Assembly (NCBI RefSeq): GCF_017810075.1
Contig: NZ_JADNYK010000003.1
Span: forward strand, 1 to 64,000
Direction of reading: 5' to 3'
DNA: 64,000 nt
Source: Pseudozobellia sp. WGM2
GTDB taxonomy: Bacteria; Bacteroidota; Bacteroidia; Flavobacteriales; Flavobacteriaceae
Shown here: positions 56,887 through 64,000 of the stretch, piece by piece
Position numbering within the stretch: the stretch's first letter is position 1
How the letters are laid out: every line of letters starts with the position of its first letter
Translations under genes and position numbers: made by a program
The notes under the pieces: model-generated
Told to the model about the DNA's origin: nothing
Database searches by the model: none
The model's input: the letters and a program-made list of their open reading frames with translations, nothing else

Positions 56887-58335
56887 ATGAAACAGAAAAT
56901 TTATAAAAATTCCATTTTTATCGCGCTTGCGGCCTTTTTCGTGATAGGTTGCGACAATGATTTTGAGGAATTAAACCAAAACCCTAACGACCCAACTGCG
57001 GTTCCAGCTGAATTGCTTCTGGGAAGTACATTGTTCAACACTGCAAATACCGTATATAACGTGTTTGGCTCTTTAGATCAAGGAGCCGGGTGGGCACAAC
57101 ATATGGCTAAGGTTCAGTATAACGATGAAATGAGATATATTCCAAGAGAAGGTACAATTTCGGCTATCTGGGATAATTTCTATCGCATAACCACATCCGA
57201 TTCACAAAAGATGTATGAATTGGGTGCAGATCAAGAAAACACCGCCATTCAAGGTGTTGCCAGAATTTTGCAAGCCTACGGTTTTCTTATGCTAACCGAT
57301 ATTTATGGTGATGTACCTTTCTCTGAAGCGCTTCAGGCCGAAGCAGGTAATACAACTCCGGTCTATGATACGCAAGAAGATGTATATACCGGTTCCATTG
57401 CCTATTTAGACGAAGCTATATCATTAATATCAGCTGGCGGATCGATTGATGCCAGTCAAGACCTATTATATGCCGGAGACGCGAATAAATGGATAAAATT
57501 TGCAACCTCTTTAAAGTTTAGAGCTTTAATGCGTATTTCTGGTAGCACAAACGTTGCTTCACAGCTTCAGGCAACAGTTAATAGCGGTAATCTATTTTCT
57601 TCCACTGATGAGGAAGCCAAATTTTCCTATTTAGAATCCGATCCAAATGCCAATCCAATTTTTGAAACAGTAGTTTTTGGCACAAGAGGGGAATACAAAA
57701 TCAATGAAACATTAGTTGAATATATGGACGGGACCAACGGCATGGATGACCCTAGGTTACCCGTTTATGCTCAGGAAAATGAAGATGGTATCATAAGAGG
57801 TAAGCCTTCAGGTTTTAGAGACCTTCCAAGCCCAGACTACAACTACACTAATGTATCTGCCCTTGGAGAGAGATTCTTATCGCCTACTTTACCTGGTTAT
57901 TTTCTTTCTTATACCGAGCTACAATTTTTATTGGCTGAAGCCGCTAGTAAAGGTTTTATATCAGGTGGGGATAGCGCCGCAGAGGCCTTTTATTTAGAAG
58001 GTATAAGTTCATCTATGACCGAAAACGGAGTAGCCGACTCTTTCGATGCTTATGTAGGTCAGTCCGCTGTCGCATATGATGCAGCGGGTGCTCTTAACAA
58101 AATTGCATTACAAAAGTGGATTGCCCTATACAGTCAAGGTATGGAAACTTGGATTGAATGGAGGAGAACAGATTTCCCTGTGCTGACTCCAGCAGCTGAA
58201 AATGATTTGGGATCAATTCCAATCAGATTTACCTATCCTAGAGATGAGCAGTCATTGAACAGAGTCAATTATGAAGCTGCGGTGTCTGGTCAGGGAGAAG
58301 ATAGACTGACCACACCAGTAAGTTGGGATAACTAA
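56887..58335 (+). CDS. SusD/RagB-family nutrient-binding lipoprotein
   Basis: A 482-residue surface lipoprotein: signal with lipobox FFVIGCDNDF (Cys about 22), then the SusD-like helical (TPR) scaffold with NPNDPTAVPAELLLGSTLFN, GWAQHMAKVQYNDEMRYIPR, LMLTDIYGDVPFSEALQAE, LSYTELQFLLAEAASKG and WIALYSQGMETWIEWRRTDF. This is the shorter SusD-like type, often paired with SusC proteins for peptides or other non-starch substrates. It forms the lid of the SusC channel. Six bases separate it from susC. Confidence 0.92.
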   Translation: MKQKIYKNSIFIALAAFFVIGCDNDFEELNQNPNDPTAVPAELLLGSTLFNTANTVYNVFGSLDQGAGWAQHMAKVQYNDEMRYIPREGTISAIWDNFYRITTSDSQKMYELGADQENTAIQGVARILQAYGFLMLTDIYGDVPFSEALQAEAGNTTPVYDTQEDVYTGSIAYLDEAISLISAGGSIDASQDLLYAGDANKWIKFATSLKFRALMRISGSTNVASQLQATVNSGNLFSSTDEEAKFSYLESDPNANPIFETVVFGTRGEYKINETLVEYMDGTNGMDDPRLPVYAQENEDGIIRGKPSGFRDLPSPDYNYTNVSALGERFLSPTLPGYFLSYTELQFLLAEAASKGFISGGDSAAEAFYLEGISSSMTENGVADSFDAYVGQSAVAYDAAGALNKIALQKWIALYSQGMETWIEWRRTDFPVLTPAAENDLGSIPIRFTYPRDEQSLNRVNYEAAVSGQGEDRLTTPVSWDN

Positions 58336-58352
58336 TCTTAAAAAAAATTACA

Positions 58353-59276
58353 ATGAAAAGAATATATTATTTTACAATAGCTTTATCGGCTTTATTCATT
58401 TTGCAGTCATGCGATCAAGATTTGCCGGAAAACGAAGCGATAACTATAGCCTCTGAGGGAGGTGCTCTTTCTGTTGGGTCAAGTTTGGGTTACGTAGTAG
58501 GTAGCGAAGGCCCGACTACTTCTAGGGCAAGTTTTATTCAAGGAGATGTAAAAACTACCAAAGTAGAAGTTTATAAATCTTTTGAGTCTCCTACGGATAC
58601 GACAAAAAGTGATGAAATTTTGTTCAGAACTTTTGATATTAGCGAACAGGGCGAAGGAGCTCAAGTCGTGATTGATCTACCTTTTGATTACCAAGATTTA
58701 GCAGAAGGCCTAACTTTAGATAAAGGTAGTTTACCTGATGAAGATAGTGGTTTAAATATTGGTGACTTCTGGACACTGCGCTATGTATCCACGACATCGA
58801 ATGGGACAATAGTTGAAAATTCGGTAAGTACGAAAGTTTCTGTCAGCACTAGATTTGCAGGTAAATACGCTGTAAACACAGGTGTTTATTATCGTATCGG
58901 TGTTTTGAGAGATGATGTTGCCTTTCCTGATGAGATGACCATAGAATCAGTTGATGCTACTACGTATAGAATAGTTGATTATTTTGGTGCTTTCGAAGGA
59001 AATGAACTTTTTTTCCAAATCGATGCAGACGGTATAATTACCTATCCTGAAAACAAGCCGAACGGTGATGCTCAAGTAGGTAATGGAGAACCATTGATTA
59101 CGTGTACTTCAAGTCCGAATAACATGACCAATGTACCTTGTGGCGCAAGTGAATCTAACTTTGTACAACAAGACGATGTTAACGGTGAAGACGTTTTATT
59201 TATGACTTTTGGTTACTTAACTGCTGGTTCAGGACCTAGGGAGTTTTATCAAGTACTCGAAAAGATTGTCGATTAA
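58353..59276 (+). CDS. Sus-operon lipoprotein of unknown function, SusE/F position
   Basis: A 307-residue lipoprotein (lipobox LFILQSCDQD). The N-terminal half is Ig-like and strand-rich (TTKVEVYKSFESPTDTTKSD, WTLRYVSTTSNGTIVENSVS); the C-terminal half begins FAGKYAVNTGVYYRIG and contains MTIESVDATTYRIVDYFGAF, a pattern also found in the next gene. It occupies the place of SusE/SusF-like surface glycan- or ligand-binding proteins, 18 bases after susD. No enzyme motif. A C-terminal Cys pair (about 240 and 253) may form a disulphide. Confidence 0.78.
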   Translation: MKRIYYFTIALSALFILQSCDQDLPENEAITIASEGGALSVGSSLGYVVGSEGPTTSRASFIQGDVKTTKVEVYKSFESPTDTTKSDEILFRTFDISEQGEGAQVVIDLPFDYQDLAEGLTLDKGSLPDEDSGLNIGDFWTLRYVSTTSNGTIVENSVSTKVSVSTRFAGKYAVNTGVYYRIGVLRDDVAFPDEMTIESVDATTYRIVDYFGAFEGNELFFQIDADGIITYPENKPNGDAQVGNGEPLITCTSSPNNMTNVPCGASESNFVQQDDVNGEDVLFMTFGYLTAGSGPREFYQVLEKIVD

Positions 59277-59299
59277 CCATATATCCAAAATAAAAAAAG

Positions 59300-60538
59300 A
59301 TGAAAAATAATTTAATAATACCTATGAGTTTTCTCTTCGGCCTTTTTTTGTTGGTCGGTTGTGAAAATCAAGATGACAACGTAGGGGCAAGTACATTAGT
59401 ACCCTCTGCAGGTGCTAGTCTTTCAGTAGACATTCCTTTCGGCACCAATAACACTCTTGTCGAGCAGAATGCCAGTTACGATTTCACGGTAACTATCAGC
59501 GAACCACAAATTGTCGATGTTAAAATTTCAATAGCACAAACTGCAGGTAATGCAACTTCTGGTGATGACTTCACCATTCCTTCATCCATCATTATACCAG
59601 CTTTTGCGACCTCTGCAACAGGCAGCTTTGCAATTCTTGAAGATGAAATAGCTGAAGGTCCGGAAAGCGTTACTATAACTGTGGGTAATGAAAGAACCGC
59701 CAATGCAAACCTTAGCCCTGCTTCCTTTACATTTAATATTGGAAACCTGACCGCTGGAGAACTTGAAGTTGGGCTTTCTTGGGCTGCATCAGAAACGGTA
59801 ACCGACAATGGTGGTACTGAAATTAGTGCAACAGATTTAGCTGATTTGGTTTTACAGATTCAAGATGCCTCCGGTGCGGTAATCCACGAGGCTGATGGAG
59901 CAGCTTTTGAAGCTTCTACTATTACCGCTGAGGATCCTGACGGAGAATATTTTATAGTAGCAAAATTCTTTGATGCAATGGACATACCTGCAGATTTAAA
60001 TCTCTCTACTTCATTTGATCAAGTTGGTGTTCTTAACGCCGATTCTTATGATTTTGAAGCCGCGCTTAATACTCAGTTCGTTTGTGACAACAACTTTTAC
60101 ACTTTAAATAAAGTGACTAAAAGTGGAGACAGCTTTACTATTGAAAGTGTTGGCGAAGCGAGTAGTTACCCACAAGACATTACTGGTACTTATGAGGTGA
60201 TAAGTAATGGTGAATCTACTGATGACGGACCTGAGAACAATCCATTGGTGGCATTTATGTCAACTGTTGAAATCACCGATAACGGTGATGGTACCTATAC
60301 AACATCTGACGGTTGGGCTGGAGTTTATATTGAATGGTATTCTATTTATGGAAATACAGAACCAGAACCTCAAGTATTGGCCCTAGATATCTGTGAAGGC
60401 ACGCTTTCTAGTTCTTGGACGGATATATTTGGCGGAACCCATGAACTTACAGGTACAGTCAATGCAGATGGTACGATTGCTGTAAGAATTGACAATTCTT
60501 TCGGAGATTTTGTAGATGCAATTTATACACCACAGTAA
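59300..60538 (+). CDS. Sus-operon lipoprotein with Calx-beta-like domain
   Basis: A 412-residue lipoprotein (LLVGCENQDD) and last gene of the operon. A Calx-beta-like domain is at about 35-145 (YDFTVTISEPQIVDVKISIA, GDDFTIPSSIIIPAFATSAT, EDEIAEGPESVTITVG). A second strand-rich domain follows (about 150-260), then a C-terminal module with ITGTYEVISNGESTDDGPEN and VEITDNGDGTYTTSDGWAGV, resembling the C-terminal part of the preceding lipoprotein. Probably a surface-exposed ligand-binding accessory protein. Confidence 0.78.
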   Translation: MKNNLIIPMSFLFGLFLLVGCENQDDNVGASTLVPSAGASLSVDIPFGTNNTLVEQNASYDFTVTISEPQIVDVKISIAQTAGNATSGDDFTIPSSIIIPAFATSATGSFAILEDEIAEGPESVTITVGNERTANANLSPASFTFNIGNLTAGELEVGLSWAASETVTDNGGTEISATDLADLVLQIQDASGAVIHEADGAAFEASTITAEDPDGEYFIVAKFFDAMDIPADLNLSTSFDQVGVLNADSYDFEAALNTQFVCDNNFYTLNKVTKSGDSFTIESVGEASSYPQDITGTYEVISNGESTDDGPENNPLVAFMSTVEITDNGDGTYTTSDGWAGVYIEWYSIYGNTEPEPQVLALDICEGTLSSSWTDIFGGTHELTGTVNADGTIAVRIDNSFGDFVDAIYTPQ

Positions 60539-60570
60539 AGTAAAATAATACATATACTTGAAATAAAGAA

Positions 60571-60596
60571 ACCACCCTTATAAGGGTGGTTTTTTA
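60571..60596 (+). terminator. Intrinsic terminator of the sus operon
   Basis: ACCACCCTTATAAGGGTGGT (60571-60590) is a perfect palindrome that folds into a stem, followed by six T. It ends the four-gene operon 32 bases after the last stop. Confidence 0.9.
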
Positions 60597-60598
60597 GT

Positions 60599-60606
60599 TA
60601 TATTTA
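60599..60606 (+). promoter_or_regulatory. Possible -7 box of rlmB, four bases before its ATG
   Basis: TATATTTA is one base off TAnnTTTG and ends four bases before the rlmB ATG, which would give a transcript with almost no leader. No good -33 element, because the terminator of the upstream operon lies there. Confidence 0.3.
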
Positions 60607-60610
60607 CCCC

Positions 60611-61345
60611 ATGCAAAAAACTACACAGGTATATGGCATTCGTGCCGTTATTGAGGCTATTAGCTCTAATGAACCCATTGACAAGGTCTTTATTCAAAAA
60701 GGGCTTAAAGGCGACCTGTCCAGGGAATTAGAAGGTTTACTTAGAAAGAATGGGATAAAAGCTTCGTATGTGCCAATTGAAAAACTAAATCATTTAACCA
60801 AAAATAACCATCAAGGTGTAGTTGCAAATATCTCCCCTATTACATTCTTCAACTTAGAAGAATTGGTCGAAACGGTTACTCAAAAGAAAGAAAGCCCATT
60901 ATTTCTGTTACTCGACCAACTTTCCGATGTACGCAACTTTGGTGCTATTATACGAACTGCCGAATGCACTGGTGTTGATGGAATTATCATTCAAAAAAAG
61001 GGAGCAGCCCCTGTAACGGCTGACACGATTAAGACTTCGGCCGGTGCCGTTTTCAAAATACCTATTGCGAAGGTAGACCACATAAAAGATGCTGTATACT
61101 ATTTACAAGCTAGTAATATTTCTGTGGTTGCCGCAACCGAAAAAACAGATGATTTCATTTATAATATTGATTTCAAAGTACCAACTGCCATTGTCATGGG
61201 TTCTGAAGATCGAGGTATATCACCTTCAACATTAAAAGCAGTCGACCATTTAGCCAAAATACCCTTGCTGGGTAAAATAGGCTCTTTAAATGTTTCCGTG
61301 GCCTGTGCGGTTTTTCTATACGAGGCGGTTAGACAGAGAACTTAA
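60611..61345 (+). CDS. rlmB: 23S rRNA 2'-O-ribose methyltransferase, RlmB (SpoU family)
   Basis: A 244-residue SpoU/TrmH-type enzyme, probably methylating G2251 in the P loop of 23S rRNA. The N-terminal substrate-binding domain has YGIRAVIEAISSNEPIDKVF and LTKNNHQGVVANISPI; the knotted SAM domain has LLLDQLSDVRNFGAIIRTAE (motif 1), IVMGSEDRGISPSTL (motif 2) and IGSLNVSVACAVFLYEAVRQ (motif 3). Complete, cytoplasmic. TrmH-like tRNA methylation is the main alternative, but the N-terminal domain favours RlmB. Confidence 0.92.
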   Translation: MQKTTQVYGIRAVIEAISSNEPIDKVFIQKGLKGDLSRELEGLLRKNGIKASYVPIEKLNHLTKNNHQGVVANISPITFFNLEELVETVTQKKESPLFLLLDQLSDVRNFGAIIRTAECTGVDGIIIQKKGAAPVTADTIKTSAGAVFKIPIAKVDHIKDAVYYLQASNISVVAATEKTDDFIYNIDFKVPTAIVMGSEDRGISPSTLKAVDHLAKIPLLGKIGSLNVSVACAVFLYEAVRQRT

Positions 61346-61369
61346 TTGTGGCTTTACCTTTATAACGGA

Positions 61370-62107
61370 TTAAAATTTTTCATCTTTTTCTTTATCTTTC
61401 CATTGATAAACGATTTTAATTTTTTCTCCTGTCACTTCTTCCTTTTGGTCTCCAATAAAATTGCCATCTTCATCAAACTGTCGTAAAAACTCATCGGCTT
61501 CCTCATTGTAATCTTCATGTTCCCAATCGTACTTTTTAACTGGCGGTACGGGACTTTTTATGGTGAACGCCAATAGCAATCCGGAAAGAAAGCCTCCCAA
61601 GTGCCCTTCCCAAGATATACCCTCTTCAATCGGAAAAATATACCATAACATGCTTCCGTAAATAAATACTATAATAAGTGATAGGGCCACTAGTCTGTAG
61701 TGCTTGGTTTTTATCCCTTTAAAAAAAATAAAACTGGCCAAGAGATAAATCACTCCACTAGCTCCTATATGAAAAGACGGGCGGCCCACCGCCCAAATGA
61801 AAAATCCGGATATTAAAACTCCCAGAATCAATACTCTCCAAGCAATCTTGCGATAAAAGTAAAACAGTGATGCCGTTAGAACTGCCAACGGAATGGTGTT
61901 ATTATACAAATGTTCGACCGAACCATGAATAAACGGGCTGAAAACCACACCTCTTAATCCTGAAAGCTTTTGGGGATAGATTCCATATTCATTTAAGTTC
62001 ATTTTGAATTGCAATTCCATCCAAAATACCGTCCATATCGCTAATATGGCCATTAAGGGAGCTACAACGACAGAATTCGTAAACTTAAAATAGTGGTTAT
62101 CGACCAT
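61370..62107 (-). CDS. Rhomboid-family intramembrane serine protease
   Basis: A 245-residue protein with six membrane segments. The catalytic Ser is in HIGASGVIYLL (GxSG motif) and the catalytic His in WEGHLGGFLSGLLLAF. GVVFSPFIHGSVEHLYNNTI corresponds to the loop with the conserved Asn/His stabilising the oxyanion. A hydrophilic C-terminal tail of about 60 residues (EHEDYNEEADEFLRQFDEDG) is cytoplasmic. Rhomboids cleave membrane proteins in or near the bilayer; the substrate is unknown. Converges with rlmB, 24 bases apart. Confidence 0.88.
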   Translation of the reverse strand: MVDNHYFKFTNSVVVAPLMAILAIWTVFWMELQFKMNLNEYGIYPQKLSGLRGVVFSPFIHGSVEHLYNNTIPLAVLTASLFYFYRKIAWRVLILGVLISGFFIWAVGRPSFHIGASGVIYLLASFIFFKGIKTKHYRLVALSLIIVFIYGSMLWYIFPIEEGISWEGHLGGFLSGLLLAFTIKSPVPPVKKYDWEHEDYNEEADEFLRQFDEDGNFIGDQKEEVTGEKIKIVYQWKDKEKDEKF

Positions 62108-62219
62108 ACTGTGAATCTAGCAATAAGTCAGCCATTCATCAAATTACTGAAAGATTGTCATTTCACCACTTAACGGCTTACTCTGCTATTGTAAAGAAGA
62201 CCAACATTCTTATATATTC

Positions 62220-62250
62220 TTGAATTCTGAATTAACTTATTATACTTTTG
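62220..62250 (+). promoter_or_regulatory. rarA promoter, apparently leaderless transcript
   Basis: TTG (62220-62222), 20 bases, TACTTTTG (62243-62250): full Bacteroidota consensus with correct spacing. The -7 box ends only four bases before the ATG, so transcription should start at or next to the start codon. Confidence 0.65.
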
Positions 62251-62254
62251 CAAG

Positions 62255-63532
62255 ATGAACGAACCTTTAGCAGAACGGATCAGGCCAAAAAGTCTCGATG
62301 AATACATAAGCCAAAATCATTTGGTCGGCGAGAAAGGTTCTTTGACTCAACAAATAAAAAAAGGCGTAATTCCTTCGTTGATATTTTGGGGACCACCTGG
62401 CACAGGAAAGACAACTTTGGCAAATATAATAGCCCGTGAAAGTGAAAGACCCTTCTATACTTTAAGTGCCATAAACAGTGGTGTGAAAGATATTAGGGAA
62501 GTAATCGACAAGGCGAAACAAAGTGGTGGACTGTTTACCGCTAAAAACCCCATTTTATTTATTGATGAAATACACCGTTTTAGTAAATCACAACAAGATT
62601 CATTGCTTGCGGCCGTAGAAAAAGGTTGGGTCACCTTGATCGGTGCTACTACGGAGAACCCAAGTTTTGAAGTTATTCCCGCTTTACTATCGCGATGTCA
62701 AGTCTATGTTTTGAATGCCTTCGGAAAAGAAGATCTCGAAAATCTTATCAAAAGAGCAATGAAGGAAGATTCAATTCTGAAAACCAAGAGTATAACCCTC
62801 AAAGAAACAGAGGCCTTACTTCGTTTATCAGGGGGCGATGGTAGAAAGTTATTGAATATTTTCGAATTGATTATCAATTCGGTCGAAGGCGATAAAATTA
62901 TAATTACCGATGAACTGGTAATGGGTAGGGTTCAAAAAAACACCGTACTCTATGATAAAACCGGCGAGCAACATTACGACATCATTTCGGCCTTTATAAA
63001 ATCGATACGCGGTAGCGACCCTAACGGGGCGGTATACTGGCTAGCACGAATGATAGAAGGTGGGGAAGATGTGAAGTTCATCGCCCGCAGATTACTTATT
63101 TCCGCTTCAGAAGATATTGGCCTTGCCAACCCTACTGCTTTGGTCATTGCCAACAATGCCTTTCAGGCAGTTACTACGATTGGTTATCCCGAAGCGAGAA
63201 TTATTCTCAGCCAGTGTGCTATATATTTAGCAACTTCACCTAAGAGCAATGCCAGCTATTCAGCTATCAAAAAGGCGCAGCAAAAAGTTAGGGAGACGGG
63301 AGACCTTTCGGTACCGTTACCACTAAGAAATGCCCCTACCAAACTGATGAAAGACTTAGGCTATGGTAGTGAATACCAATACGCCCATGATTATGATAAC
63401 AACTTTGTTGATATGGAGTTCCTTCCCGAAGAAATTTCCGGAACTTCATTCTATTCTCCGGGCAATAACTCTCGAGAGAATAGTATAAAAGAGTTTCTTA
63501 AAAATAGATGGAAAGGTAAATACGAGGCTTAG
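62255..63532 (+). CDS. rarA: Replication-associated recombination protein A (RarA/MgsA)
   Basis: RarA (425 residues) is an AAA+ ATPase related to the clamp loader, acting at stalled replication forks. It starts [20 protein letters not shown]; Walker A is [15 protein letters not shown] (about 46-60), Walker [20 protein letters not shown] (about 101-119), sensor 1 [12 protein letters not shown], and an arginine finger follows in [10 protein letters not shown]. The C-terminal oligomerisation and DNA-binding region ([42 protein letters not shown]) is typical. Complete; its 3' end overlaps the convergent gene by four bases. Confidence 0.95.
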   Translation: MNEPLAERIRPKSLDEYISQNHLVGEKGSLTQQIKKGVIPSLIFWGPPGTGKTTLANIIARESERPFYTLSAINSGVKDIREVIDKAKQSGGLFTAKNPILFIDEIHRFSKSQQDSLLAAVEKGWVTLIGATTENPSFEVIPALLSRCQVYVLNAFGKEDLENLIKRAMKEDSILKTKSITLKETEALLRLSGGDGRKLLNIFELIINSVEGDKIIITDELVMGRVQKNTVLYDKTGEQHYDIISAFIKSIRGSDPNGAVYWLARMIEGGEDVKFIARRLLISASEDIGLANPTALVIANNAFQAVTTIGYPEARIILSQCAIYLATSPKSNASYSAIKKAQQKVRETGDLSVPLPLRNAPTKLMKDLGYGSEYQYAHDYDNNFVDMEFLPEEISGTSFYSPGNNSRENSIKEFLKNRWKGKYEA

Positions 63533-64000
63533 AATTTAATATCAAGTTCTTCGGTTACCAATTCCCCCTCTAAATAATATTCGAAATACCATTTTCCTTC
63601 GTTCATGAATACCGTGCCTGACCTATCATCACCTTGTGCCAAATAATAATCAGGCACAGAGGTTTTCTTTAATTTAAGCACTATTTGAGGAGTACTATCT
63701 ACCAACTGATAACCATTCTCCAGCTCTTGGGCATATAACACGCCACTACTTGGTTTGGCATTAGAAATCTTAAGCTGATTTTTAGAAGAACTTTTAATAT
63801 CTGAAGGCTTAGGGGTTTTATCTACATAGCTTTGCTGTTCACGAGTAGCCATCTGCTCAACCATTTCCCGTTTTTCTTCGCCCTTAGTAAAATCAGAATC
63901 TTTTGGGGAATGGTCTTTGAAACTTTGATTCTCGACAGTAGCCTGCTGTTCAACCATGCTTTTTGCATTTTTAGGCTTTTTCGCATCCTTAACATCATTG
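63529..64000 (-). CDS. C-terminal part of a repeat-containing protein, cut by the window edge
   Basis: The frame has no stop up to base 64000, so the protein continues beyond the window; an internal Met at 63957 gives the last 142 residues. The visible part starts KDAKKPKNAKS and carries two tandem 31-residue repeats starting MVEQQATVENQS and MVEQMATREQQS, each with a central D-x2-PK-x-SD motif, rich in charged residues and probably unfolded. A compact C-terminal domain of about 75 residues follows (LYAQELENGYQLVDSTPQIV, GTVFMNEGKWYFEYYLEGEL). I do not recognise the family. Confidence 0.65.
   Translation of the reverse strand, partial: NDVKDAKKPKNAKSMVEQQATVENQSFKDHSPKDSDFTKGEEKREMVEQMATREQQSYVDKTPKPSDIKSSSKNQLKISNAKPSSGVLYAQELENGYQLVDSTPQIVLKLKKTSVPDYYLAQGDDRSGTVFMNEGKWYFEYYLEGELVTEELDIKF

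Overview
The window is a piece of chromosome from a marine-type Flavobacteriaceae bacterium (Bacteroidota); I cannot name the genus. The evidence is the gene order rplQ-carA-eno-gltA next to the ribosomal cluster, SusC/SusD outer-membrane proteins, promoters of the TTG-N19/20-TAnnTTTG type, few Shine-Dalgarno sequences, A+T-rich DNA, a Na+/H+-pumping membrane pyrophosphatase and a CtlX-type citrulline enzyme. Almost all of it is ordinary chromosome. No CRISPR array, prophage, tRNA or rRNA was seen.

Layout. 1-1.2 kb: a G+C-richer IS3-family element with a programmed -1 frameshift site and a damaged orfB. 1.3-8.9 kb: a small DUF2147 secreted protein, then on the minus strand the membrane pyrophosphatase hppA, soluble pyrophosphatase ppa, a large DUF5686 outer-membrane-type protein and pdhB. 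9.1-13 kb (plus strand): etfB-etfA, a bifunctional-nuclease-family protein and a nucleoside transporter; a perfect 26-bp palindrome lies between pdhB and etfB. 13.3-18.5 kb: a redox/methyltransferase neighbourhood with three unrelated-looking class I SAM methyltransferases, an RluA-type pseudouridine synthase whose S4 region lacks a normal start codon, a Fur-family regulator divergent from a thioredoxin-reductase-like flavoprotein across a 23-bp inverted repeat, and a dead MarR gene. 18.7-20.5 kb: a DUF3050 protein and a phosphotriesterase-family lactonase/hydrolase. 20.6-23.9 kb: an exported molybdenum hydroxylase (IorAB-like) with its own dihaem cytochrome. 24-29.3 kb: metE with a divergent Lrp/AsnC regulator, then CtlX, an ACT-domain protein and a second guanidino-group enzyme.

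29.3-35.8 kb (minus strand): gltA, a GT5 glycogen-synthase-like protein, eno, carA and an unknown secreted protein. 35.8-53.1 kb (minus strand): the full str-S10-spc-alpha ribosomal supercluster from rpsL to rplQ, including fusA, secY, infA and rpoA; tuf is absent. An intrinsic terminator between rpsJ and rplC splits it into two transcription blocks, and a full-consensus promoter precedes rpsL. 53.7-60.5 kb (plus strand): a SusC-SusD operon with two further lipoproteins and no degradative enzyme. 60.6-64 kb: rlmB, a rhomboid protease, rarA, and the C-terminal part of a repeat-bearing protein that runs off the right edge.

I found no clear new defence or mobile system. The most promising leads are the Fur/flavoprotein/methyltransferase island with its inverted repeat, the 26-bp palindrome at pdhB-etfB, the start-less S4 region of the RluA gene, the extra C-terminal domain on HppA, and the enzyme-free Sus operon.
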